Positions 8,832-19,385 of a DNA stretch of 64,000 bases are shown here, piece after piece. This DNA is from Tsuneonella suprasediminis (lineage in GTDB: Bacteria > Pseudomonadota > Alphaproteobacteria > Sphingomonadales > Sphingomonadaceae). Both the position numbers and the translations under genes were made by a program. The stretch is taken from assembly GCF_003605755.1 (NCBI RefSeq), contig NZ_RAHJ01000011.1:91183-155182 (forward strand). The letters run 5' to 3'. The number at the start of each line of letters is the position of its first letter. Within the stretch, counting starts at the first letter, position 1. The notes under the pieces are model-generated. The model saw only the letters and a list, made by a program, of their open reading frames with translations. It made no database searches and was not told the DNA's origin.

Positions 8832-9090
8832 CGTTCGGGCCCCGTTTGGGAAATCACTATTGGAGCACTGCAGGATAACAGCGAACCAATCTGCCCACTT
8901 CACCTCATCCGTTCCGACAGCGAGGTATTAAGGCATTCTCAACAGGAGCAGCCGCAGTGGGGATGGGCGGAGCGGAAAGTGCCACCCATGTTCTGAAATG
9001 ATCCTGGCGTAAGCTGACCTTCTGATGGCAGTAAACCGCTACCCCGATTTCAAGGCTGTTCAGGAAGCAAACCCAAAGGCTGAGGCGGCA

Positions 9091-12000
9091 TCAGTGAAAA
9101 TCATGGCTGCGAATGCGGATCAGATCTTCCGGATCGGCTAAGGGCGGTTGATAGGGATCAACGGGTTTCGACATTGAACCTGGTCTGTCACGATCTGGCG
9201 AACAAGAGGACGTGGCCGCATGGTCACTCCCCGGACTATATCGGTAGTTCATCACGCCGATCTGGCGAAGCATAGGTGTCAGATCATCGATCTGATCGAC
9301 GATAATATGAATAACCTCCCCCTCCTTCTGAAGACGGCCTTTCAGGCTTATCATGGAAGCAGACATCACGATGCGGCGGAAAGTTTCGAAGCGGTCGGGC
9401 CAGACGATACCTTGGGCGACTCCGCTTTCATCCTCGATCGTAATGAAGAGCACGCCCTTGGCACTTCCGGGTTTTTGCCGAACGAGCACGACGCCTGCGA
9501 CTGCAACACGCTGACCATCCCTGATCGAGAGAAGGTCGCTGCATCGCTTCATACCGCGCTGAGCCAGTTCATCCCGCAGAAACGAAACCGGATGCGCACG
9601 AAGCGAGAGCTGCATCGTGCGATAGTCCTCGACTACCTCACGCCCATCGCTCATCACCTGCAATGCAACCGCAGGTTCGGTACACTCGGCACCATACACG
9701 CCTTCTCGCGCGTCGGCTGCCGCGAACAGAGGAAGCGGTGTCTCACTCAAGCCGCGGACCTTCCATAAGCTATCTCGCCGATCGCTGCCAAAACTATGAA
9801 AGGCGTCGGCTTCGGCAAGGCGTTCGATAGCCGCACGTGGTATACTGGCGCGGCGCCAGACTTCTTCGATTGACGTATAGAGCGCCGCGCCACGTGCAGA
9901 AGCGATTGCCGCACCATGCAGGTTGGCAAGGCCGCGCACCTGCCTGAACCCAAGCCGCACAGCAAACAAACCGCCTCTGGCCGGTTCGAGCGTGCAGTCC
10001 CAGCGGCTGGCGTTAATGCAAACAGGTCGTACTTCGACCCCGTGCTGCTGCGCATCCTGTACGATCTGTGCCGGAGCATAAAACCCCATTGGTTGCGCGT
10101 TGAGCAGCGCGGCGCAAAACACGTCGGGATGATGATGCTTCATCCAGCACGAAGCATAGGCGATCTTAGCGAAGGAGGCTGCATGGCTTTCGGGAAAGCC
10201 ATAACTGCCGAACCCTTCGATCTGCCTGAACGTGCGCTCGGCAAAGTCTTGCGGATAGCCGCGCTCCACCATACCGCCGACCAGCTTGTCGTAGAAATGA
10301 CCTACACCCCCAGTCAGCTTGAAGGTCGACATGGCCCGACGCAACTGATCGACCTCGGCAGGTGCAAAGCCTGCGCCGACAATCGCCACCTTCATCGCCT
10401 GTTCCTGAAAGAGCGGAACGCCAAGCGTCTTTTCCAGTACCGCACGCAGTTCCGGCTTAGGATATTCGGGGTGTTCACGGCCTTCACGACGACGTAGGTA
10501 GGGATGCACCATGTCGCCTTGAATCGGGCCCGGCCGCACGATGGCGACCTCAATAACGAGATCGTAGAACTGCCGCGGCTTCATACGTGGCAGCATCGAC
10601 ATCTGCGCCCGACTTTCGATCTGGAAAGTACCGATCGTATCGGCCTTCTGGATCATGGCATAGACCGCTGGATCGTCATCCTGCAGGTCGGCCATAGTAA
10701 CCCGTATGCCCTTCTTCTGTTCGAGCAGGACAAATGCGCGGTTCATGCAGCCTAGCATGCCCAGCCCCAACACATCGACCTTCATGAACTTCAGCGCATC
10801 GATGTCATCCTTATCCCATTCGATGACTTGCCGATCCGCCATCGCGGCAGGCTCGATCGGCACCAGATCATCGAGCCGGTCATGCGTCAGCACGAAGCCG
10901 CCCGGATGCTGCGAGAGATGGCGCGGCGTTCCAATCAGCCTGCTGGCAAGATCAAGCGCCAGACGCAGGCGGCGATCGTTCAGATTGAGATTAAGCTCCT
11001 CCGCCTGTTTCTCCCCCACACCATCAGAAGACCAGCCCCAGACCAAGCCGGACAGAGAGGAAGTCAGGTCTTCAGGCAATCCCAACGCCTTGCCCACCTC
11101 GCGGATTGCTCCGCGCGCCCGAAAGCGCGTGACGACAGCAGTCAGTGCGGAATGATCGCGGCCATATGTTTCATAGATCCATTGAATGATTTCCTCGCGC
11201 CGCTCATGCTCGAAATCGACATCGATATCAGGCGGTTCCGGCCGTTCACCCGAAACGAACCGTTCGAACAGCAACTCGTGCTTGATCGGGTCGATCGAGG
11301 TGATCCCCAACACGAAACAGACGCAACTGTTCGCTGCCGAACCGCGCCCCTGACATAGTATCCCACGCCGGCGAGCTTCGATGACGATGGCGTTCACGGT
11401 CAGAAAGTAAGGCGCGTAATCGAGCTGGCCGATCAATGCGAGTTCGTGCGCGATCTGATCGGCATGGGCCTGAGGGATGCCACCGGGGAACATCCGCTGT
11501 GCTGCCTCCTGCGACAGCTTTTCCAGCGCCTCCTGCGCGCTCATGCCTTCCAGCACCCGCTCATGCGGATATTGATAGCTCAGCTCGCCAAGATCGAAGG
11601 TGCAGGTAGCGGCGATATCGGCGGTCGCTTGAACCGCATCGGGAAAAGCGGCGAAGCGGCGCTCCATTTCTTCCGGAGATTTGAGATTGCGATCGCCATG
11701 ACGTTCGCGCCGGAAGCCTAGTCGGTCGACCGTTGTGCCTTCACGAATGGCAGTGACAATATCCTGCAACAGACGCGCATCGCTCGAATGATAAAGCACA
11801 TCACCGGTGGCAACGCAGCGCAGACCCGCATCGCCTGCCATCGCGGCCAGATCGTGCAGCCTGAGCATATCGTCGGGTCGGCGGCGTTGCGTAAGGGCAA
11901 GATACCCGCGCGAGCCGAAGACATTCCGCAAATCAGCCAGATCGCTGACGAGCCCGGCATCTGGCATATTGGGCAGAAGAATGGCGATCAGCCCTTCGGC

Positions 12001-12342
12001 ATGATGCGCGACATCGCTCCATTCGAGCACGCATTGCCCTTTACCTCCACGTGCCTTGCCAACGGTAAGCAGTCGGGTCATGCGGGACCATGCAGACCGG
12101 TCGGTGGGATACAACAACAGTTGTCGATCATCGGTGAGATGTACGCGTGCGCCTGCGATCAGCCGCACCCCGGTTGTTTTTTGCCCCTGCCAGGCACGCA
12201 CCATGCCCGCGACAGTGCCCAGATCGGTCACGCCCAGCGCAGAATGCCCCATCGAAGCAGCCGCAGAAAACAGTTCCTCAGGCGAAGATGCACCGCGCAG
12301 GAACGAGAAATGACTGGTAGTATGCAGCTCGACGTAAGTCAT
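9091..12342 (-). CDS. dnaE2: error-prone DNA polymerase III alpha subunit DnaE2 (ImuC)
   Basis: A 1083-residue C-family polymerase that performs translesion synthesis together with ImuA and ImuB after DNA damage. It begins [20 protein letters not shown], the PHP-domain start typical of DnaE2, and this ATG makes an ATGA overlap with the imuB stop. Finger/palm features include [20 protein letters not shown] and [14 protein letters not shown], which carries catalytic aspartates; the C-terminus holds an OB fold ([20 protein letters not shown]). The length fits the family. It is the last gene of the cassette, and expression should follow the LexA box at 14780. Confidence 0.96.
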   Translation of the reverse strand: MTYVELHTTSHFSFLRGASSPEELFSAAASMGHSALGVTDLGTVAGMVRAWQGQKTTGVRLIAGARVHLTDDRQLLLYPTDRSAWSRMTRLLTVGKARGGKGQCVLEWSDVAHHAEGLIAILLPNMPDAGLVSDLADLRNVFGSRGYLALTQRRRPDDMLRLHDLAAMAGDAGLRCVATGDVLYHSSDARLLQDIVTAIREGTTVDRLGFRRERHGDRNLKSPEEMERRFAAFPDAVQATADIAATCTFDLGELSYQYPHERVLEGMSAQEALEKLSQEAAQRMFPGGIPQAHADQIAHELALIGQLDYAPYFLTVNAIVIEARRRGILCQGRGSAANSCVCFVLGITSIDPIKHELLFERFVSGERPEPPDIDVDFEHERREEIIQWIYETYGRDHSALTAVVTRFRARGAIREVGKALGLPEDLTSSLSGLVWGWSSDGVGEKQAEELNLNLNDRRLRLALDLASRLIGTPRHLSQHPGGFVLTHDRLDDLVPIEPAAMADRQVIEWDKDDIDALKFMKVDVLGLGMLGCMNRAFVLLEQKKGIRVTMADLQDDDPAVYAMIQKADTIGTFQIESRAQMSMLPRMKPRQFYDLVIEVAIVRPGPIQGDMVHPYLRRREGREHPEYPKPELRAVLEKTLGVPLFQEQAMKVAIVGAGFAPAEVDQLRRAMSTFKLTGGVGHFYDKLVGGMVERGYPQDFAERTFRQIEGFGSYGFPESHAASFAKIAYASCWMKHHHPDVFCAALLNAQPMGFYAPAQIVQDAQQHGVEVRPVCINASRWDCTLEPARGGLFAVRLGFRQVRGLANLHGAAIASARGAALYTSIEEVWRRASIPRAAIERLAEADAFHSFGSDRRDSLWKVRGLSETPLPLFAAADAREGVYGAECTEPAVALQVMSDGREVVEDYRTMQLSLRAHPVSFLRDELAQRGMKRCSDLLSIRDGQRVAVAGVVLVRQKPGSAKGVLFITIEDESGVAQGIVWPDRFETFRRIVMSASMISLKGRLQKEGEVIHIIVDQIDDLTPMLRQIGVMNYRYSPGSDHAATSSCSPDRDRPGSMSKPVDPYQPPLADPEDLIRIRSHDFH

Positions 12343-14090
12343 CCAAACGCCCCATGCATCCACCAACTGCAATCACCCGTCTCGCCCTCTATCCCGTCGC
12401 CGCGCCGGAACAGCCAGAACCGGCGACCTTCGCAATCTTCCACGCGGTAGTAATCGCGTACGGCCCAGACCTCGCCATCACGCACCCACCATTCGCCGTA
12501 AATACGTTCAGGTCCATCGCCTGCGATCACTTCATGCATCTGACCACGCCACCCAAAGCGACGAGGCGGATGATCGGGTAGCAAGGCGATAACACCAAAT
12601 AGCGGTTCAGGCCGGACCAGCAGCCGGGCCGGGCGTTTCCAGGTGGGCCAGCCTGTTGCTTCCGACAAGGGCCCCGTCCTGACCACCGCGCGTTCAGGAA
12701 CATCGCTTTCAACCAGTGTAGATTTGAAGAGCGCATCATGCCCGATCCGTCCGGCCAGCTGATCAACCAGACCGGCGATGTCCATCTCCGGCGTTTCGCC
12801 AGTCAGTACAGAGGCGCAATTTTCTGCATCCAACACCTCGGTATGACGCGCGGTCAGTCTGCCCGCCTCGATCCCCATGCCTGGATCGATCTGCTCCAGT
12901 CGAAGAATTAAAAGTTTCGTCAGATGCTGTGCATCGCGACTTGCCCGGGCCAGACCGACGCCGATGGTCTGCTCGGTCCCGTCAACCCTCAGGAAGGCAA
13001 GCGTAACCTGCCGGACACCGAGGCCACGCGAACGCAGCACATCGATGAGATCGCATGTCAAATCACTCATCACCTGTGCAATGGCATCCGCAGTGCAAAT
13101 CGGTTCCAACAGACGGCGCTCCGCCACAGGCGCTTCGAATGGCACTACGCTGTCGATCGGCTCGGCAAGACGACCGATAGCCTGATCGAGCCGGTCGATC
13201 GCATTGCGACCGAGGCGCTTCGCCAGTGGGCCACGCGGAAGCGGCAACAGATCCCCGATGCGTTCGAGCCCGAAGCGTCTGGCGGCCGCAAGCGCACCAG
13301 TTTCCAGCCGCAGCGCCGCCAATGGCAGCGGAGCGATCGCTGCGGTTGCCTGACCTGGAGCAACAATGGTGACAGGATCGCCAGAGAACCGCGCCAGTGC
13401 ATGTGCCGCCCCCGGTGTATCGGCCACCGCCACCTGCGCGGTCAGGCGGATTCGGGCAAAGAAAGCCAGCAACCGCCGACAGAATGCCGCTTCGCCGCCG
13501 AATAGATGGCTGGTGCCTGTCAGATCGAGAATCAATCCATCGGGAGGGGCCACTGAAACAAGCGGAGACCAATGGCGCACAGCATGGACAGCTAGATGTT
13601 CAAGAGCGGCATCGTCTGCGGCGATGTCTGCAGGCCTGATATCCAGCTCCGCATAAAGCGCACGCGCCTGCGCGATCGCCATGCCAGGGCGAAGGCCAAG
13701 GGCAAGAGCAGCATCATCGGCAGCATGAATGACTTCGCGCTGTCCCTGCCGGATAGACAGAACCAGCGGAGCCCCAACCGGGCATGCTGGAGGTGCTGCG
13801 TTGACGGCCTGCAAGCTTTCCCCTTCTGAAGATGCTTTGAAAGGATGCTCCCGCGCTTCCGAACGTCGTCCAAGTTCACGCATCGGTGGTTGCCGGTGCA
13901 CAGCAATCGCCCCTTCCCGAGCCCAGCGCGCGCCCGGTCGCCAGTGCCCGCCACGCGGCACTGAACAGTCTCCCGGATCGTTAGAGAGCGGGAGTTCAGC
14001 AGCATGTTTAGGCGGCTTTGACGTGCCGTTCTGCCCCAGCCGCTCGATCGGAAACTGCGGCAGAAACAGCGAGGCGACCCTGCGCATCGC
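12339..14090 (-). CDS. imuB: ImuB, Y-family polymerase-like mutagenesis protein
   Basis: A 583-residue DinB/UmuC-superfamily protein. The start [18 protein letters not shown] at 14090 is typical; the open frame continues far upstream but that part is overlap with imuA. Family members lack polymerase activity and act as a hub that binds the beta clamp and brings ImuA and DnaE2 together. Visible parts are [32 protein letters not shown] (palm-like) and the C-terminal little-finger region. There is a long insertion after residue 20, up to about 110, containing low-complexity sequence. It overlaps imuA by 83 bases. Confidence 0.93.
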   Translation of the reverse strand, partial: AMRRVASLFLPQFPIERLGQNGTSKPPKHAAELPLSNDPGDCSVPRGGHWRPGARWAREGAIAVHRQPPMRELGRRSEAREHPFKASSEGESLQAVNAAPPACPVGAPLVLSIRQGQREVIHAADDAALALGLRPGMAIAQARALYAELDIRPADIAADDAALEHLAVHAVRHWSPLVSVAPPDGLILDLTGTSHLFGGEAAFCRRLLAFFARIRLTAQVAVADTPGAAHALARFSGDPVTIVAPGQATAAIAPLPLAALRLETGALAAARRFGLERIGDLLPLPRGPLAKRLGRNAIDRLDQAIGRLAEPIDSVVPFEAPVAERRLLEPICTADAIAQVMSDLTCDLIDVLRSRGLGVRQVTLAFLRVDGTEQTIGVGLARASRDAQHLTKLLILRLEQIDPGMGIEAGRLTARHTEVLDAENCASVLTGETPEMDIAGLVDQLAGRIGHDALFKSTLVESDVPERAVVRTGPLSEATGWPTWKRPARLLVRPEPLFGVIALLPDHPPRRFGWRGQMHEVIAGDGPERIYGEWWVRDGEVWAVRDYYRVEDCEGRRFWLFRRGDGIEGETGDCSWWMHGAFG

Positions 14091-14760
14091 ATCCCTCCAG
14101 AACAATCGAAAACAGGTTGCCGTTGCGCTGACGCACCAGTTCGACTGCCCAACGCGGACCGCCAACACCGGGCACTCCCAACGGCGCGGACGGCACACAG
14201 CCGATACGCCAGCGTGTGGTCGCAGCAGACGGGGCACTGAGTGGACACAACTCCCGCTTGCGCCATCGCCGCAAAAGTAACGCAGGAGTTTGGCCATCAG
14301 CTGCAGCAAGCTGAAGCCGTCGCGATGCAGTCATATCCACACAACGCACCTCACCGACAACCGCAGCAAGGCCCCGGTGGCGTAATGCATCTTCCATAAC
14401 CGCCAACAGCTCGCGATCATTGCGCGCTTGTGCAAAAAGTAAGCGTTCTGGTGGCAAGCCGGCTTGCTCGAGGCCAGGAGCATAAAGGTCAAACCGGCTT
14501 AAAGCCCATAATACCGGGCCTGACGAAGCACGCGTGGCAATACCCGCTGCAAACAAAGTGGCTGCCGCTTCCTCAGCCAGCGCCGGGGCCGAAGGCGCAA
14601 TTTCGTGGAGAGCACCCATTGCCAGACCTCCATCAGCGAGTCTGCGATCCACCTCGTCGATACCGAACGGCAGCGTTCCACGAGCCCGCGTCGGGGTATC
14701 GAACCGGGCAATCTGCTGCCGCAGCTCGTCGATAAGGAGGGGGCGGGATAATCCGGGCAT
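14008..14760 (-). CDS. imuA: ImuA, RecA-like SOS mutagenesis protein
   Basis: A 250-residue protein, first gene of the imuA-imuB-dnaE2 cassette. The ATG at 14760 is preferred over a GTG directly before it. Phrases such as LPFGIDEVDRRLADGGLAMG, ALHEIAP and WALSRFDLYAPGLEQAGL are typical of ImuA, a RecA/SulA-related protein. The last ~27 codons overlap the start of imuB, which suggests translational coupling. The LexA box lies 20 bases upstream of the start. Confidence 0.92.
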   Translation of the reverse strand: MPGLSRPLLIDELRQQIARFDTPTRARGTLPFGIDEVDRRLADGGLAMGALHEIAPSAPALAEEAAATLFAAGIATRASSGPVLWALSRFDLYAPGLEQAGLPPERLLFAQARNDRELLAVMEDALRHRGLAAVVGEVRCVDMTASRRLQLAAADGQTPALLLRRWRKRELCPLSAPSAATTRWRIGCVPSAPLGVPGVGGPRWAVELVRQRNGNLFSIVLEGCDAQGRLAVSAAVSDRAAGAERHVKAA

Positions 14761-14779
14761 CACGACTCAAAAATTAAAT

Positions 14780-14794
14780 GTTCTCTATATGTTC
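14780..14794 (-). promoter_or_regulatory. LexA (SOS) box controlling imuA-imuB-dnaE2
   Basis: GTTC at 14780-14783 and GTTC at 14791-14794 are separated by exactly seven bases (TCTATAT). GTTC-N7-GTTC is the established alphaproteobacterial LexA site. It lies 20 bases before imuA, so LexA would block the promoter until DNA damage. Confidence 0.88.
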
Positions 14795-15345
14795 CACTTC
14801 CCTCACACTGCGTCAAGATGATTGTCATTGCAGGGCGTTACCACCTAACACACTAGATTTACGTAATAATAAACAGAACTGCGCCCACAGTACCCCCACC
14901 GATACCCCCACAGCTGGGACCTTTACCATGAGCCGCTTTGGCTGTCAGACGAGCCTAATTCGACAACCGATCGTCTGGTCGGCAACATCAGAACTATCGA
15001 TCTTCTCCGCCCGCAGTAAGGATTGCGCCAATCAAAATCTGTCCCCTCATCTCTTGCCGACGCTCGCCTCGAGCGACGCGGCGATGTCTAGGTGCCGCTT
15101 ACATTCAACGACAACATTTGAGTGCAGCGACAAGGTTCAGGAAACCTGAGGCGCGCCAGCCCTTCCATCATACGGAAAGATGCCTTTGTCGCTCGACCGT
15201 TTCCAGCGACGCCGCCGGGCCATACTCCTCGGCGCATAAAGGTTGAGAGCGCGACATCCTCACGGAACCCGTCAGGTGTAGGATCTCCCGATTTTGGGGC
15301 CGCCAAGGCAAAGTGACCGTTCAGCTTCTCATGATGACTGATAGC
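14795..15345. other. gap without a convincing gene
   Basis: About 550 bases between the SOS cassette and the TetR gene. Short open frames exist on both strands (for example 15088-15306 minus, 15122-15316 plus), but none has a recognisable motif, good start signal or coherent composition. A short G-rich direct repeat (TGGGGGTA, twice on the minus strand near 14890-14920) is visible. It may be decayed accessory DNA. Confidence 0.4.
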
Positions 15346-16593
15346 TCAGTTCACGCAAAACGGGCTGAGAGCCGAACGGACAAATGCATCCGAGTTGTCC
15401 GCATGCCTCGCACCGGTTGCGATCAGATGCCCCGCTCCTCGGCAAACAGAGGAAAATGCGGCAACCAGTGACTGCGACGGTTGCTGTCCGCCGAGTAGAT
15501 TCTTCAAGGCCCAAGTGCCGGAAGGATCGTCTAGGCAGCGCGCGGCTGTGCCCAGATCGATGAAGTCGGGGTCATTATAGATGGCAAGCTCAATCTCGTC
15601 GTAGGCGGCCAGAATGGGATGGTTGTCGGTGACAATTCCAGTAATAATCTGATCCAACATGATGGACGGAGGAATTTCTCGCTTGAACAGTGCTCCGCGA
15701 TCCCCCGTCATGGTTTCGCGCTCGTATAACCGGTAAAGCGCTTCGCGTAACAAATTGCTCTTGTTGCCAAAGTGGTGGGAAACTGCGCCGAGAGTGGAAT
15801 TGGCCTCCATGGCCACAGCCCGGAAAGTAACACCCGATCGACCTTTACGTGCCAGAAGATCAGCCGCAGCATTGCCAAAGAGAGAGAATTGAATTTCTCT
15901 ATCGTCGTTGAGCTTGGCAAAGTCCGAGGTGAGCCCGGCTCTGTAGGCCATCCGGCAGCTGTCACCTGCAATTCGGTTCGTGTCGAGCCACGATGTCAGT
16001 GCAAGAGCAGTTTCTTGCAAAAGACACTTGTCCAGAACAGGCTTCCAGCTGAGTAGATGGCGGCACGCCTCCCCATCCGCGAAGGCCGCGAGCGTTCTTG
16101 CATGAACAGTCATGCCCAGACACTCGCCAATTCTTGCCCAGAAATCGATCCAGGCTTCGTCCCACGCCAATTGAACCACCAGCGCGTCGGGAGTGGGAGA
16201 TAGCGATTTGGTCCGACGCCAAGCCATCGCGAGCGAGCGTTCTCCAATCCATTGATCGATTGTAACCGCTATGATGGACGCGCTTACCTGTATCGGGACC
16301 GGGCGACCGCCTAGCGGAAGAATGTCGCGAAGAACCCTTTCCATCCACAGTTTTGCCGGAGCAAGCATCCGCCGCGACGCGGCCACGAACAGTTGTTCTA
16401 ATCCACCGAAATGATATCCGATTGCGGAGGCTGCGGTCCCCGCCGACGCAGTGAGACTGCGCACACTCAGCGCGCTGTCCGGTGAATCACGCCAATGTTC
16501 GATCACAGCCGAAATAATGCCTTCTGATCGCCTTTCAGCACCGTCTTTCGAGGGAGTTAATGATTCCCTGCCAGCAACATCTGGATCGTTCAC
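15346..16593 (-). CDS. regulator with two TetR-type domains in one chain
   Basis: A 415-residue protein with two TetR-like DNA-binding heads. The first (about 42-65) reads LSVRSLTASAGTAASAIGYH followed by FG; the second (about 254-281) reads VTFRAVAMEANSTLGAVSHH followed by FGNKSNLL. Each is followed by an all-helical segment, so the chain looks like a fused dimer of TetR units of about 200 residues. The GTG at 16593 has an AGAGGA ribosome site nine bases upstream; a GTG at 16614 is the alternative. It is divergent from the TonB receptor gene and probably represses it, with a ligand related to the imported compound. Both roles are inferred. Confidence 0.82.
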   Translation of the reverse strand: MNDPDVAGRESLTPSKDGAERRSEGIISAVIEHWRDSPDSALSVRSLTASAGTAASAIGYHFGGLEQLFVAASRRMLAPAKLWMERVLRDILPLGGRPVPIQVSASIIAVTIDQWIGERSLAMAWRRTKSLSPTPDALVVQLAWDEAWIDFWARIGECLGMTVHARTLAAFADGEACRHLLSWKPVLDKCLLQETALALTSWLDTNRIAGDSCRMAYRAGLTSDFAKLNDDREIQFSLFGNAAADLLARKGRSGVTFRAVAMEANSTLGAVSHHFGNKSNLLREALYRLYERETMTGDRGALFKREIPPSIMLDQIITGIVTDNHPILAAYDEIELAIYNDPDFIDLGTAARCLDDPSGTWALKNLLGGQQPSQSLVAAFSSVCRGAGHLIATGARHADNSDAFVRSALSPFCVN

Positions 16594-16640
16594 CAAACCA
16601 ATTCCTCTCCGCACACACTTTTACCAGAGTCTCACAAACG

Positions 16641-16650
16641 TAATCGATTA
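16641..16650. promoter_or_regulatory. palindrome in the TetR/receptor divergent promoter region
   Basis: TAATCGATTA is a perfect 10-base palindrome in the 122-base space between the divergent TetR-type gene and the receptor gene. TetR proteins bind such palindromes next to their own gene, so this is a candidate operator. The site is short and could be chance. Confidence 0.3.
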
Positions 16651-16715
16651 GTCACGAGCGAGACATACAACCGTTCTAATTGCCCGGCAACATCTGACCA
16701 GTTGGGGGTAAGAAC

Positions 16716-19321
16716 ATGATTGTATTAATACGAACCATCCGTCGCCATACATTGCTCTGTTGCGCTGCATCTTCCGCCATTCTGGTTGCCGCACCGGCAG
16801 TTGCACAGAACGAGTCCGCTCCTGCACAGGATCAGACTGAAACGAACGATGAAAACCTGATCGTAGTGACCGGCTCGATCCGCGAGTCGTTGGAAAATGC
16901 GACCGAGGCAAAGCGGTTGGCTCCGAACGTGGTTGATGTCGCTACGGCTGATTCAGTAGGTCGATTCCCCGACGAGAACACGGCAGCGGCGCTCGCTCGT
17001 TTGCCTGGTGTCGCGGTGCAGCGCGATCAGGGGCAGGCCCGCTATATCCAGGTGCGCGGCGCGCCTAACCGCTGGACCTCGGTCAGCATCGACGGCATCC
17101 CGCAGACTGGCGTGGACGAAGGCGGGTCGGAGCGTGCCTATCGTTTCGACGCAGTACCGGCGGTATTGTTGCAGCAACTGGTTGTGAACAAATCTCTTAC
17201 GCCAGACATCACTGCCGAAGCGATCACTGCGAATGTCGACCTGCAAACATTCTCTCCTCTCGACAACGGGGGCACAGGTTTCAATATTAACGGCGATCTC
17301 GGCTACGGGTTTATGGGCCTTGGCAATGGAGAGCAGCGCTCTGCCTCCATGCGTCTCTCGTGGTCGAACGACGTCGTCGGCATCGCGCTGGGTGGCTCGC
17401 ATTATCTGCGCGACCAGGTCACCGACAATCGCGAGGCCAGCTACGATGCCGATGGTACCCCAGAGATATCGATATTCGCAACTACGAACTGGAACGGTCG
17501 AACAACGGCCTGTTTGGTACAGTTGAATTGCAGGCCAGCGACGACCTGCGGATGTTCGCTCGCGGCATCTATACTGAATTTACGGACAAAGAACGTCGCA
17601 ACGCTTATCAGGTCGAGTTGGAAGACGCCGAAGCGGGCACACGTGGCCCGCTGACTGGCGAACTGTTCAACGTGCCGATCTCGACCGCTTTCAACGATGG
17701 TCTGTATAAGAACGAAAACATCATCCTGTCTGCCGGCTTCGATTACGCAACCCAAAGCGGGTTCGGACTTTCGGGTAAGCTCGGCTACACCCGAACCGAG
17801 AACAGCAGCGATCTGCCGATAGTACAGTCTTCGATCCACGATCTTACAGTAGCCTATGATCGCTCGGCCGATCCGCGTTTCCCGATCATTGACCTATATC
17901 GAACGATCGAGAATGGCGACGGTACGTTCTCGCGCGGAGAGGCGCGGTCGGCCATACCGCAAACTGAACAGAGCGTGTCCCGCGCCATCCTTCTCCCGAT
18001 CATGCAGGGAACGGTCTCGGACGCCTATTCGGGCAAGCTCGATGTGTGGAAGGAATTTGACGAGCTGAAGGTTAAAGGTGGACTGTTCGGCACCTATCGC
18101 AAGCTTGCTGGCAATAATATCGGTGTTGGCGGCGCCGTACCACTGGCCGCGCTCGGCTTCGACCCCAACGGATATGTCACGGACCGTCAGTGGAATACCG
18201 GTTTCCCGCTTGGTGTCGATATCAACTACGTCGATAATATCGCGCTGAACAAGGATTTGCAGGCCGCACTCGAAGCGGGCGGTATCGATCCCGCAAGTTT
18301 TGTGCTCCCTACCTCGTTCTATGACCAGCAGGAAACGATCCTCGCCGCTTACGCGATGGCTCAGTATGACAACGGCCCGCTGATGCTGACAGGCGGAGCA
18401 CGTGTCGAATGGTACGAAATCGAGAATGCCGGAACGGTTTTGAATGGCTCGGAGGCCACGCCGCTTTCGACGAAGCAGAACTTTTTCGACATCTTTCCGA
18501 GCGTGAACCTGCGCTATGAAGCCACACCGAATCTTGTTTTGCGGCTTGGCGGGCAGCGCGGCATTTCGCGGCCAGCCTACGCGGCGATACGCGTTGGCGC
18601 GTCGATCAGCGACACCAGCGAGTCGATCGGTGGGGGCAACCCGTTCCTTACGCCCGAATATACCTGGGGTCTGGATGCTAGCGCGGAATATTATTTCGCC
18701 AGCAACGGCATCGCCTCAGTCGCTGTCTTTCACCGTTGGGTGGACGATGTGTTGTATCAGAGCCAAGGCGTGGTCGGTTCCGATCTTTACAACAGCGATG
18801 GCATCGATCGCTCGGATTACCTGCTTGGTTCCACCTTCAATGGGGACAGCGGAACGTTGTACGGTATCGAATTCAACATTGAGAGCCAGTTCGACTTCCT
18901 TCCCGGGGCGCTTTCAGGCTTCGGCGTGCAGGGAAACCTCACCTTGCTCGATGGTCAATTTGACGGGATCGACGCGGCGACCGGCGAGACCGGCACGTTC
19001 GATTTCCAAGGCCTGTCCCATACCGTAGCCAACGCATCGCTCTTTTACGAATATGCCGATCTTTCGCTGCGCGTCTCCTATCAGTGGCGGTCGAAATATC
19101 TCGACACACTAGGCGGACTTGGTGCGGGTGAATTCCGCGACGGGTACGAGAATCTCGACGTCACGGTCCGTTATGTCCTGAACGATAACCTAACCCTGTT
19201 TGCCGATCTCGCCAATCTGACCGACGAGACCTACGTCGCGTATGAGGGTACCCGTGCAACTCCTTCGGAAGTGGAACAGATCGGAAGTCGCTACTTGTTT
19301 GGCGTCCGTTTCAACTTCTGA
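16716..19321 (+). pseudogene. TonB-dependent receptor (Caulobacter/Xanthomonas type), one-base frameshift
   Basis: The first frame (from the ATG at 16716) has a signal peptide ending AVAQ, a TonB box (ENLIVVTGSI), and a plug domain with VGRFPDENTAAALARLPGVA and VRGAPNRWTSVSIDGIPQTG. These are hallmarks of the large sphingomonad/caulobacter receptors used for carbohydrate-like and other organic substrates. At about 17461-17465 the coherent protein moves to another frame (DIDIRNYELERSNNGLFGTV) and runs to 19321, ending GVRFNF. One missing base explains this: the repaired product would be 868 residues, a normal length. It is either a true pseudogene or a sequence error. It heads an apparent operon with the SurE-like and phosphatase genes. 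Confidence 0.85.
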
Positions 19322-19385
19322 ATGCAATCCGGGAAGGCAGGCGAACCCTGCCTTCCGTCTCTCACCCGATCCGAGGCCTGTCCCC

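Noticed and set aside
8876..9090. Possible IS21-type element end before dnaE2
   Set aside because: A TGATGGCAGTAAACCGCTACC-like phrase recalls IS21 flanks, but no inverted repeat or istA/istB sequence is present to support it.
12339..14309. Longer ImuB starting at 14309
   Set aside because: The extra 73 residues are Cys/Arg-rich and lie inside imu[14 protein letters not shown] at 14090 is the family start.
15088..15316. Open frames on both strands between imuA and the TetR gene
   Set aside because: Neither shows a motif, start signal or composition like the neighbours; one may be decayed, but I could not tell which strand.
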